From Buttiauxella izardii (GTDB lineage Bacteria; Pseudomonadota; Gammaproteobacteria; Enterobacterales; Enterobacteriaceae): a stretch of 33,865 nucleotides of DNA. Positions 17,545 to 26,131 of this stretch are shown in pieces (the first letter of the stretch is position 1; each line of letters opens with the position of its first letter). The DNA is taken from the NCBI RefSeq assembly GCF_003601925.1, contig NZ_QZWH01000026.1:1-33865 (forward strand), given 5' to 3'. Below the pieces are notes generated by a model. That model worked only from the letters and a program-made list of their open reading frames with translations, was not told where the DNA came from and did no database searches. A program made the position numbers and the translations under genes.

Positions 17545-18012
17545 ATGAATGACGCGCAAGTATTGAAATACTTTCAGGAACAGCAGACGCCGCCGGGCTG
17601 GTTCTCTTTGCTCCACATTATGATTGAAAGCATGGTGGCGAATGCGGGCGAAGCGGAAAGCCGTCAATTTCTGGTGCAAATGGGCGACACGTTAGCCGGG
17701 CGTTTCCCATTACCTGTCGCCAGAACTGTGGGCGAACTCGAAACACAGATAAATGGCCGACTCGCCATTTTCAACTGGGGCTATATTGATATTGAAGCCA
17801 GCGAAACGGCGATGCTTATTCGCCATATGGCTTTACCTGTTCCTGGCGATGAAGCGCAGCAGACTTCCTGGAACCATGCTTTTAGCGCGGTTCTGGAAGG
17901 TGTCTATGCTCGTTGGTTACGCGATCAGGGCGGTAAACCGCACGTGTCGCTGTGGCGCGAATCATCTGAGTCGACAACAGTGGTACACTTCCGATATCAA
18001 ATTAGTCGATGA
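17545..18012 (+). CDS. bcsD: BcsD, periplasmic cellulose-ordering subunit
   Basis: A 155-residue protein matching the BcsD (AxCesD) family, about 156 residues in Komagataeibacter. There it forms periplasmic octameric rings that bundle glucan chains into crystalline ribbons. Features are FQEQQTPPGWFSLLHIM near the N-terminus, QFLVQMGDTLAGRFPLP in the middle and WNHAFSAVLEGVYARWL near the C-terminus. There is no signal peptide, so how it reaches its site is unclear, as for other BcsD proteins. Its presence classes the operon as type I and separates it from E. coli. It starts two bases after bcsC, so the two are coupled. Confidence 0.92.
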   Translation: MNDAQVLKYFQEQQTPPGWFSLLHIMIESMVANAGEAESRQFLVQMGDTLAGRFPLPVARTVGELETQINGRLAIFNWGYIDIEASETAMLIRHMALPVPGDEAQQTSWNHAFSAVLEGVYARWLRDQGGKPHVSLWRESSESTTVVHFRYQISR

Positions 18013-18021
18013 GGTGTTTCG

Positions 18022-19017
18022 ATGTGGCAGCGATACAAAACGCTGATAGTGGCAGTATTCGCCTTGATTTTCAGTCACTACGCGCTGGCTGACAGCGCAT
18101 GGGATAGCTACAAATCGCGGTTTTTAATGCCGGATGGGCGGATTGTCGACACCGGTAATAAAAACGTCAGCCACACCGAAGGCCAGGGCTTCGCCATGAT
18201 GATGGCGGTGCAAAACGATGACCGTGACAGCTTCGATAAGATATGGGGCTGGACGAACAAGACCCTGAAAAACCCTGAAAACGGGCTGTTCTACTGGCGT
18301 TATAACCCGGTGGAAGCGCAACCAATCACCGATAAAAACAACGCCACCGATGGCGATACCTTTATCGCGTGGGCGTTGTTAAAAGCCGGGGAAAAGTGGA
18401 GCAACAAAGATTATCTCAACGAGTCCGATGCCATCGCCAAAGCGCTGGTGGCGCGTAACGTGATTCGTTTTGCGGGCTACCAGGTGATGTTGCCCGGCGC
18501 CAAAGGCTTTAACCTCAACAGCTATGTGAACCTCAACCCTTCCTATTTCATCTTTCCCGCCTGGCAGGATTTTGCGAATCGCAGCCATTTAATGGTGTGG
18601 CGAGATTTGATTAACGATGGGCAGAAGCTGCTCGGGAAAATGCAGTTTGGTAATCCTCAACTTCCTTCGGATTGGGTTTCGTTATATTCCGACGGACGAA
18701 CCGTTCCGGCAAAACAGTGGCCTGCACGCTTTAGCTATGATGCGATCCGCGTGCCACTTTATGTGTATTGGTTTAATCACAGTAGCCCGCAACTCCAGAT
18801 TTATAAAGCCTGGTGGGGGCGATATGCCCGTGAGAAAACGCCAGCGTGGGTGAATGTGACAACGGGCGACCCAGCGCCATATATGATGGACGGCGGCTTG
18901 CTGGCAGTGCGTGATTTAGTGCTGCAACCGGCGAATGTTGCGCAACCGCAAATTACCGCGCAGGAAGATTATTATTCTGCGAGTTTGAAAATGCTGGTGG
19001 GGTTGGCGGTGAAGTGA
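18022..19017 (+). CDS. bcsZ: BcsZ, periplasmic endoglucanase (GH8)
   Basis: Family GH8 endo-1,4-beta-glucanase (CMCax/YhjM type) that trims cellulose in the periplasm and tunes output. It has 331 residues with a signal peptide ending ALA at about 23. The catalytic acid is Glu53 in SHTEGQGFAM and the likely base is Asp240 in SYDAIRVPLYVYW; NATDGDTFIAW (about 107-117) is the third conserved substrate-cleft motif. The length is shorter than E. coli BcsZ (368) but the domain is complete. AGGTG lies before the ATG, nine bases after bcsD. It is the last gene of the operon and is followed two bases later by repeat array C. Confidence 0.97.
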   Translation: MWQRYKTLIVAVFALIFSHYALADSAWDSYKSRFLMPDGRIVDTGNKNVSHTEGQGFAMMMAVQNDDRDSFDKIWGWTNKTLKNPENGLFYWRYNPVEAQPITDKNNATDGDTFIAWALLKAGEKWSNKDYLNESDAIAKALVARNVIRFAGYQVMLPGAKGFNLNSYVNLNPSYFIFPAWQDFANRSHLMVWRDLINDGQKLLGKMQFGNPQLPSDWVSLYSDGRTVPAKQWPARFSYDAIRVPLYVYWFNHSSPQLQIYKAWWGRYAREKTPAWVNVTTGDPAPYMMDGGLLAVRDLVLQPANVAQPQITAQEDYYSASLKMLVGLAVK

Positions 19018-19019
19018 CG

Positions 19020-19164
19020 CCCTCACCCTAACCCTCTCCCCCAGGAGAGGGGATAAACCGTTTTCGCCTTCACCCTCAGGAGAGAGGATAAACCGTTTTT
19101 TGCCTTCACCCTCAGGAGAGGGGATCGATCTCCTTCTCCCTCAGGGAGAAGGCCGGGATGAGGG
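19020..19164 (+). repeat. Palindromic repeat array C (four hairpin units) beside the nuclease gene
   Basis: It begins CCCTCACCCTAACCCTCTCC two bases after the bcsZ stop and ends GAAGGCCGGGATGAGGG at 19164. Between the ends, AGGAGAG units start at 19043, 19078 and 19114 (periods 35 and 36) with spacers GATAAACCGTTTT twice and a diverged GATCGATCTCC. The internal left arms have drifted to CTTCACCCTC. The right end lies directly against the longest open frame of the DUF559 gene (TTG at 19165) and 76 bases before its likely ATG. Confidence 0.9.
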
Positions 19165-19239
19165 TTGTTTTTCTCGAGCCACTTTCCAAAATTCCCCCCG
19201 CAATCTGACAACACCGAAAAACCTCGCCACCATCCCCCA

Positions 19240-19632
19240 ATGGATAAAAAACTCGTCACCTACGCCAAAACTCTGCGCCAGAACATGACACCGCAAGAAC
19301 AACTTCTGTGGCGGTTTTTGCGCAACCGACACTTTGCTCACTATAAATTCCGACGCCAACATCCTGTTGGCCCATTCATTCTCGATTTCGCCTGCCTACG
19401 CCCCAAAGTTGCCATTGAACTAGACGGGGGTCAGCATGATGAAAATAGACACTATGACGAAAACAGAACGCTGTGGCTCGAAAGCCGGGGTTGGGTCGTC
19501 TTACGCTACTGGAATAACGAATTAACAGAGAATACTGATGGAGTGCTGACGGCAATATTTGATACGTTGCGCGCCCAGTCGGTTTCGCACCCCCTAAAAA
19601 CCGCCACAATGCAGTATACTCAGCCTGCATAA
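19240..19632 (+). CDS. DUF559 domain protein, Vsr-like endonuclease fold
   Basis: A 130-residue protein of the DUF559 family, related in fold to the very-short-patch repair endonuclease Vsr and other PD-(D/E)XK-type nucleases. Visible: LRQNMTPQEQLLWRFLRNR (12-30), FRRQHPVGPFILDF with Asp49, KVAIELDGGQH (56-66) with Glu60 and His66, and GWVVLRYWNNEL (84-95). The ATG at 19240 gives the usual family length; the frame could extend to a TTG at 19165, but those residues look like translated spacer. No clear ribosome site. It is inserted between bcsZ and hmsP, absent at that place in E. coli, and its 5' side is bounded by repeat array C. True substrate and role are unknown. Confidence 0.85.
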   Translation: MDKKLVTYAKTLRQNMTPQEQLLWRFLRNRHFAHYKFRRQHPVGPFILDFACLRPKVAIELDGGQHDENRHYDENRTLWLESRGWVVLRYWNNELTENTDGVLTAIFDTLRAQSVSHPLKTATMQYTQPA

Positions 19633-19672
19633 GAATATGTCTACCAGGGCACAGTAATTGCGGAGAGTTAGT

Positions 19673-21667
19673 TTGCGAGTCAGTCGTTCGTTAACGATTA
19701 AACAGATGGCGATGGTGTCAGCCGTTGCCGTGTTGTTTATTTTCATTTTTATCGTGGTTCAGCTTTTCCACTTTGTTCAGCAAAGCCGCTACGACACCGC
19801 CAGCCAGATGGAGAAAATCGCCCATTCGGTGCGTATTCCGCTGTCTGCTGCCATTCTGAAAGCGGACATTCCCCAGGCTGAGTCCATCCTTAATCAAATT
19901 CAACCTTCCGGCATTATCAGCCGGGCGGATGTGGTATTGCCGAACCAGTTCCAGGCATTACGCCAGAGCTTTGCGCCGGAACGCCCGATTCCGGTGTGGA
20001 TCGCGCGCCTGTTTGAGTTACCGGTTCAAATCTCGTTACCGCTGTATTCCCTGGAGCGCCCGGCAAATCCGCAGCCGCTGGCTTACCTGGTGCTGCAAGC
20101 GGATTCCTGGCGGATGTACAAATTCATCATCAGCACTATTTCGACGTTGCTGACGACCTATCTTTTGCTGGCGCTGATTTTGTCGGTTGCGATTAGCTGG
20201 TCGATTAACCGTTTAATCATTCATCCGATACGCAAGATTGCGCGGGAACTCGACAACCTCAGCCCGCATGACGCGGCGAGCCATCAGCTCAAGCTGCCTG
20301 CGCTGCATCATGATGATGAGATTGGCATGTTGGTGCGCAGCTATAACCGTAACCAGCAAATGACGCTGCGCATGCAGGATGAAATGAGCGCCATGAGCAC
20401 GCGCCATGTGGTGTCAGAGCTGCCAAACAAAGCGCTGTTGCTGGCGTTGCTCGAACAGCTTACGGCAGAAGATAAGAAAAGTGCGCTGATCGTGATTGCC
20501 AGCGAAACCTTGCAAGACGCGGCGGGCGTGCTCAACGAAGAGCAGCGCGAAATGCTGCTGCTGACGCTGGTAGAAAAAATCAAAAGCGTGTTGCCGCCGA
20601 ATATGTTGCTGGCGCAACTGAGCAGCAACGACTTTGGGATTATCGCGCATGGTGTGCAAGACGCCTGGGCCGCGATGGCGCTGGCGAAGCAAATTCTCGC
20701 GGTGCTGAACGAAAAGCTACCGATTCAGACCATCTCCCTGAAACCCACGGCGAGCATCGGCATTGCGATGTATCACGGCGATTTGACGGCGGAACAGTTG
20801 TATCGCCGTGCGGTATCGGCGGCATTTTCAGCCCGTCGCCACGGTAAAAATCAGGTTCAGTTCTTTGACCCGGAACAGATGGAAATCGCCCAGCGCCATC
20901 TGACTCAGGAGCATGATTTACTCGCCGCTTTAGACAACCAACAGTTCGCGATCTGGCTGCAACCGCAGGTCAATATGCGCACTCGTGAAGTGGTCAGTGC
21001 GGAAGTGTTGCTGCGTATGCAGCAGCCGGATGGAAGCTGGGCGCTGCCTGAAGGTTTGATTGCCCGTATCGAAGATTGCGGCCTGATGTTCACGATTGGT
21101 AACTGGGTGCTTGAAGAGTCTTGCCGCGTGCTGGCGGGCTGGCAAAGCCAGGGCATCACCATGCCGTTGTGCGTGAATATCTCGGCGCATCAATTGCTGC
21201 ATGAAGAAATGGGTTCGTCGCTGCTGGAATTGCTGGCGCGTTATCGTATTCAGCCGGGCATGTTGATTCTTGAAGTCACCGAAAGCCATCGTATCGACGA
21301 TCCGAAAAAAGCGGTCAGTATTTTGCGCCCGCTGCGTAAAGCCGGAGTGCGCATTGCACTGGATGATTTCGGCATGGGTTACGCCAGCCTGCGCCATTTG
21401 CATCACCTGAAAGCGCTGCCGGTGGATGTCCTGAAACTCGACAAAAGCTTTGTGGATGCTCTGCCCGAAGACAACACCATGGCCGGCGTGATTATCGGTA
21501 TGGCAAAAACCCTCGGTCTGAAACTGGTGGCGGAAGGCGTGGAAAACGAGGCGCAGTGCGACTGGCTATTAAGCGAAGGCGTGACGCTGGCGCAGGGCTA
21601 TTTATTCTCCAGAGCGCTGACTCTTAAAGAGTTTGATGCTCAATATTTATCCACCGCTAAGCAGTAA
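19673..21667 (+). CDS. hmsP: HmsP/PdeK-type c-di-GMP phosphodiesterase
   Basis: Membrane c-di-GMP phosphodiesterase (YhjK/PdeK in E. coli), 664 residues from the TTG at 19673 ([11 protein letters not shown]), chosen because GGAG lies seven bases upstream and E. coli begins identically; an upstream TTG at 19658 is weaker. Membrane helix 1 is about 12-34, then a periplasmic sensor region, helix 2 about 150-178, and a HAMP-like linker. The GGDEF domain is degenerate (SSNDF at 317-321), so no cyclase activity is expected. The EAL domain is complete: EVLLR 444-448, Asn502, Glu534, DD 564-565, Lys588, Glu621 and Gln641. It should lower c-di-GMP next to the cellulose operon. Confidence 0.95.
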   Translation: MRVSRSLTIKQMAMVSAVAVLFIFIFIVVQLFHFVQQSRYDTASQMEKIAHSVRIPLSAAILKADIPQAESILNQIQPSGIISRADVVLPNQFQALRQSFAPERPIPVWIARLFELPVQISLPLYSLERPANPQPLAYLVLQADSWRMYKFIISTISTLLTTYLLLALILSVAISWSINRLIIHPIRKIARELDNLSPHDAASHQLKLPALHHDDEIGMLVRSYNRNQQMTLRMQDEMSAMSTRHVVSELPNKALLLALLEQLTAEDKKSALIVIASETLQDAAGVLNEEQREMLLLTLVEKIKSVLPPNMLLAQLSSNDFGIIAHGVQDAWAAMALAKQILAVLNEKLPIQTISLKPTASIGIAMYHGDLTAEQLYRRAVSAAFSARRHGKNQVQFFDPEQMEIAQRHLTQEHDLLAALDNQQFAIWLQPQVNMRTREVVSAEVLLRMQQPDGSWALPEGLIARIEDCGLMFTIGNWVLEESCRVLAGWQSQGITMPLCVNISAHQLLHEEMGSSLLELLARYRIQPGMLILEVTESHRIDDPKKAVSILRPLRKAGVRIALDDFGMGYASLRHLHHLKALPVDVLKLDKSFVDALPEDNTMAGVIIGMAKTLGLKLVAEGVENEAQCDWLLSEGVTLAQGYLFSRALTLKEFDAQYLSTAKQ

Positions 21668-21720
21668 AACATTTGTTGCAAATGTTATTGAGCTGGCGCG
21701 AGTCAGCTCAATTATTTAAC
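21668..21720 (+). terminator. Two tandem hairpins after hmsP
   Basis: Hairpin 1 is AACATTTG (21668-21675), loop TTG, CAAATGTT (21679-21686), starting right at the stop codon. Hairpin 2 is ATTGAGCTG (21687-21695), 8-base loop, CAGCTCAAT (21704-21712), followed by TATTTAAC. Both stems are perfect. The second with its T-rich tail is a plausible intrinsic terminator separating hmsP from dctA. Confidence 0.6.
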
Positions 21721-21783
21721 AATTATGTTTACAAATTAGCGCTGTATCACTTTTGAGTGTTTTTGTGGGTGTTATTTTTGGTG

Positions 21784-23117
<1,334 letters not shown>

Positions 23118-23129
23118 TCCCCTTCAATT

Positions 23130-23158
23130 GCCCACAGCGACTTGCCCTCGCTGTGGGC
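23130..23158 (+). terminator. Strong hairpin after dctA without a T-tract
   Basis: GCCCACAGCGA (23130-23140) and TCGCTGTGGGC (23148-23158) form a perfect 11-bp, GC-rich stem with a 7-base loop, 12 bases after the dctA stop. The sequence after it (TACTGCGCATAATTG) is not T-rich, so it may protect the mRNA 3' end or act with a downstream signal instead of ending transcription alone. Confidence 0.55.
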
Positions 23159-23333
23159 TACTGCGCATAATTGACCCTTGAGCCATTTTTTTGGCGTTTT
23201 TTAGTTTTTAAAAGTGACGTTTTCGCGAACATGCGGTCAAACGAAGTGGTGATACGCCGCCTGTGGTGGCTTTATTGCGTAATGCTATGTCGCCATTACA
23301 CTTTTTAATCAGGATTGTTTTCCAGGGGTTAAC

Positions 23334-24818
23334 ATGCAGGGCACCAAAATTCGACTCTTAGCTGGCGGATTGCTGTTGGTCGCCGCCGCCAGTAATGTGC
23401 AGGCAGAAGCACTTCAGCCCGATCCAGCCTGGCAACAAGGCACGCTCGCCAACGGTTTACAATGGCAAGTCCTGGCCACACCTCAGCGTCCTAGCGATCG
23501 CATTGAAATTCGGCTGATGGTGAACACAGGCTCATTGACTGAGACAACTCAACAGAGCGGCTACAGCCACTTTTTACCTCGTCTGGCGCTGACACAAAGC
23601 GGCAGCTTGCAGCCTGTACAGGTGCGTTCTTTATGGCAGCAAAGTGTGGACCCGAAGCGTCCGCTGCCACCGGTTATCGTCTCTTATGACTTCACGCTGT
23701 TTAATCTCAGCCTGCCTAATAACCGCAATGATTTACTCAAAGAAGCCTTAACCTATCTTTCCGAAAGCAGCGGAAAAATGGCGATTACCCCAGAAACGGT
23801 AAACGTCGCGCTGCAAACCCCGGATATGGTTGTCACCTGGCCGATGGACACCAAAGACAACTGGTGGCGCTATCGTCTGCAAGGCTCGACGCTGTTGGGC
23901 CATGACCCGGCAGACGATCTCAAGCAGCCGGTTGATCACGAACAACTGAAAGCGTTTTACCAGAAATGGTACACGCCGGATGCGATGACGCTGATTGTGG
24001 TGGGTAACGTCGACAGCCGCAGCGTTGCTGATCAAATCAACAAAACCTTTGGCACGCTTACCGGTAAACGTGAAACGCCTGCACCGGTCGCCACACTTTC
24101 TCCACTCAAGCGTACGCCGGTCAGCTTAATGACCGACAGCGTGCGTCAGGATCGCCTCTCACTGACGTGGGACAACGCCTGGCAGCCGATTCGTGAGTCT
24201 TCCGCGCTGTTGCGTTACTGGCGTGCCGACCTCGCCCGTGAGGCGCTGTTCTGGCATGTGCAGCAAAATCTCAGCAAGCAGAATATCCAGGATTTGAATC
24301 TCAGCTTCGATTGCCGCGTGCTGTATCAGCGTGCGCAGTGCGGCATCAACCTGGAATCACCAAACGCCAAACTGGACGCGAACCTGGCGACGGTCGGGAA
24401 AGAGTTGGTGAACGTGCGTGATAAAGGGCTGTCGCAAGAAGAGTTTGATGCCTTAATCGCGAAGAAAAAAGCCGAACTGGCGGGGCTGTTTGCGACCTAC
24501 GCCCGCACCGACACCGATGTGTTGATTGGCCAGCGTCTGCGTTCGTTCCAGAACCAGGTCGTGGATATCGCGCCGGAGCAGTATCAGAAACTGCGTCAGG
24601 ACTTCCTGAACAGTTTAACGCTGAGCGGTTTGAACCAGGATTTGCGCCAGCAGCTTTCGCAGGAAATGGCGTTAGTATTGCTGCAGCCGAAAGGCGAGCC
24701 TGAGTACAACATGAAGGATCTGCAAGCGACGTGGGATAAAGTGATGGTGCCGTCTAAGACGTTGCCGTTAACGGATGAGCCGAAGCAGGACGTGTCGGAT
24801 ATTCCGCCAGCGCAGTGA
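23334..24818 (+). CDS. yhjJ: YhjJ, M16 peptidase-like periplasmic protein
   Basis: Periplasmic protein of the insulinase (M16) family, 494 residues against 498 in E. coli. The signal peptide ends near NVQA (about residue 24). The N-terminal M16 domain begins LANGLQWQVLATPQRPSDRIEIRL, and the second domain includes WRADLAREALFWHVQQNLS. The zinc-binding HxxEH motif of active M16 enzymes is replaced by GYSHFLPRLAL, so the protein is probably not a working peptidase. The C-terminus ends DIPPAQ as in E. coli. It stands alone downstream of dctA, and repeat array D starts six bases after its stop. Function remains unknown. Confidence 0.93.
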   Translation: MQGTKIRLLAGGLLLVAAASNVQAEALQPDPAWQQGTLANGLQWQVLATPQRPSDRIEIRLMVNTGSLTETTQQSGYSHFLPRLALTQSGSLQPVQVRSLWQQSVDPKRPLPPVIVSYDFTLFNLSLPNNRNDLLKEALTYLSESSGKMAITPETVNVALQTPDMVVTWPMDTKDNWWRYRLQGSTLLGHDPADDLKQPVDHEQLKAFYQKWYTPDAMTLIVVGNVDSRSVADQINKTFGTLTGKRETPAPVATLSPLKRTPVSLMTDSVRQDRLSLTWDNAWQPIRESSALLRYWRADLAREALFWHVQQNLSKQNIQDLNLSFDCRVLYQRAQCGINLESPNAKLDANLATVGKELVNVRDKGLSQEEFDALIAKKKAELAGLFATYARTDTDVLIGQRLRSFQNQVVDIAPEQYQKLRQDFLNSLTLSGLNQDLRQQLSQEMALVLLQPKGEPEYNMKDLQATWDKVMVPSKTLPLTDEPKQDVSDIPPAQ

Positions 24819-24824
24819 TATTTG

Positions 24825-24966
24825 CCCTCACCCTAACCCTCTCCCCCAGGAGAGGGAATCGACCAGCTTTCTCTACAGGAGAGGGAATTGACCGGTTTTC
24901 TCTACAGGTGAGGGAATTGGTCGGTTTTCTCCCTCTCCCTGAGGGAGAGGGCCGGGGTGAGGGGGG
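24825..24966 (+). repeat. Palindromic repeat array D (four hairpin units)
   Basis: It begins CCCTCACCCTAACCCTCTCC six bases after yhjJ and ends GAGAGGGCCGGGGTGAGGG plus extra Gs, three bases before the kdgK stop, so it fills the gap between two convergent genes. AGGAGAGGG-type units start at 24848, 24877 and 24906 (period 29), then the last full hairpin at about 24931-24950. Spacers read AATCGACCAGCTTTC, AATTGACCGGTTTTC and AATTGGTCGGTTTTC. The shorter period reflects internal left arms reduced to CTCTAC. Confidence 0.92.
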
Positions 24967-24969
24967 TTA

Positions 24970-25902
24970 TTACGAAGGCATCGCTTCCTTAGGAATGATC
25001 GCCCCGCGATACTGAATCACAGTACTCGCAGTCAAATGCCCACGTTTCGCCGCTTCTTCAGCACTGCCGCCGGTCAAACGCACCGCCAGATAACCCGCGC
25101 TGAATGAATCACCCGCCGCAGTGGTATCGATAACCTTTTCTTTCGGTAATTTCACCGCCGGCACTTCCAGAGTTGATTCACCCTGAATCGCCACCAGGCA
25201 AGAATCCGCGCCACGTTTGATCACCACTTCGCGCACGCCAGCCGCCTGAGTACGGTGAATCACTTCTTCAACCGGCTTCTCGCCCCACAGCAAATCTTCG
25301 TCATCCAGCGTCAGGAACGCGATGTCAGTGCAAGTCAGCATTTGCTGATACACGCGCTGCGTCTCTTCACGGCTCGCCCACAGGCGCGGACGGTAGTTGT
25401 TATCAAAGATAACTTTGCAGCCGTTTGCGCGGCACTGAGTCAGCAGCGCCATCAGTTTTTCACGGCTTGCGGCGTTCAGAATCGCGAGGCTGATTCCGCT
25501 CAGATACAAATAATCGAACTGCGCCAGTTCGGCACAAATCGCCTGCGCTTGATCGCTCTCCAGCCAGAAACGGGCTGCGGCTTCGTTGCGCCAGTAGTAG
25601 AAAGTGCGCTCGCCGGTTGAGTCAGTTTCGATGTAATACAGACCCGGTAAACGGTGCTCCAGGCGCTGTGTCAGTTCGGTGTGAACGTTCTCTTGCTGCC
25701 ATGCGTCGAGCATTTGTTGGCTGAAGTTATCTTCACCCAGTGCCGTCACGTAATGGACTTCAAGATCGGCCGCGTTAACCTGGCGGGCGATATAAACGGA
25801 AGTGTTAAGCGTGTCGCCACCAAAGCCGCGGCTAACTTCCGCACCTTTTTGCGACAGTTCAATCATACATTCACCGATAACGGCGATTTTGCGCGTTGGC
25901 AT
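24970..25902 (-). CDS. kdgK: KdgK, 2-keto-3-deoxygluconate kinase
   Basis: Cytoplasmic sugar kinase of the PfkB/ribokinase family. It phosphorylates 2-keto-3-deoxygluconate to KDPG, linking pectin and hexuronate breakdown to the Entner-Doudoroff pathway. The 310 residues compare with 309 in E. coli. Motifs: the N-terminal GGDTLN (28-33), DSTGERTFYYWRNEAAA (94-110) typical of KDG kinases, NNYRPRLW (168-175) and the ATP/anion-hole motif DTTAAGDSFSAG (259-270) with catalytic base Asp265. It is a single-gene unit, convergent with yhjJ. A KdgR-like operator lies 66-84 bases upstream of the start. Confidence 0.97.
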   Translation of the reverse strand: MPTRKIAVIGECMIELSQKGAEVSRGFGGDTLNTSVYIARQVNAADLEVHYVTALGEDNFSQQMLDAWQQENVHTELTQRLEHRLPGLYYIETDSTGERTFYYWRNEAAARFWLESDQAQAICAELAQFDYLYLSGISLAILNAASREKLMALLTQCRANGCKVIFDNNYRPRLWASREETQRVYQQMLTCTDIAFLTLDDEDLLWGEKPVEEVIHRTQAAGVREVVIKRGADSCLVAIQGESTLEVPAVKLPKEKVIDTTAAGDSFSAGYLAVRLTGGSAEEAAKRGHLTASTVIQYRGAIIPKEAMPS

Positions 25903-25967
25903 AGCAGTAGACCTGAATTAATGAAATTACCGATAGTTTGATGGTCGGCTAAAAACGAGTCAAACAA

Positions 25968-25986
25968 TTTAAAACGATGTTTCGGA
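25968..25986 (-). promoter_or_regulatory. Candidate KdgR operator upstream of kdgK
   Basis: Bases 25972-25983, AAACGATGTTTC, fit the core of the KdgR consensus (AAAYNNYRTTTY) exactly, while the outer ATT arms match poorly. KdgR represses kdgK in E. coli and pectinolytic relatives, and the position 66-84 bases before the start codon suits repression. Judged by eye against a remembered consensus. Confidence 0.4.
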
Positions 25987-26060
25987 AAACTTTGAGCTAA
26001 GGCAGTTTATTGACGATGTGAAGCAACTCTCCTTCATTGCAGTTGTACTGAAAGCGAACA

Positions 26061-26087
26061 TAAAGTTCTCATGCGCTACGCCGATAA
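26061..26087 (+). promoter_or_regulatory. Flagellar sigma-28 (FliA) promoter of pdeH
   Basis: TAAAGTTC (26061-26068), exactly 11 bases, then GCCGATAA (26080-26087). This matches the enterobacterial FliA consensus TAAAGTTT-N11-GCCGATAA at 15 of 16 positions with ideal spacing. It lies 45 bases before the pdeH start. E. coli yhjH is a known class 3 flagellar gene, so the gene's position supports the call. Confidence 0.92.
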
Positions 26088-26131
26088 CTTGACGATGAGC
26101 CATGCGAGTTATCAAGGTAAACAGGACGTAC

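Noticed and set aside
19165-19239. N-terminal extension of the DUF559 protein from a TTG at 19165
   Set aside because: The 25 extra residues (SSHFPKFPPQ and so on) do not belong to the family and begin at the repeat edge; the ATG at 19240 gives the usual length.
19023-19259. Minus-strand open frame over array C
   Set aside because: Composed of repeat translation (GEGDRSPLLRVKAK); antisense to the repeat and to the nuclease gene start.
24825-24966. Regularly spaced repeats resembling a small CRISPR array
   Set aside because: The segments between hairpins are themselves near-identical copies (GACCGGTTTTC-like), not unique spacers, and no cas genes are present.
24815-25015. Open frame over array D, 66 codons
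   Set aside because: Also translated repeat, overlapping the end of kdgK; no independent coding signal.
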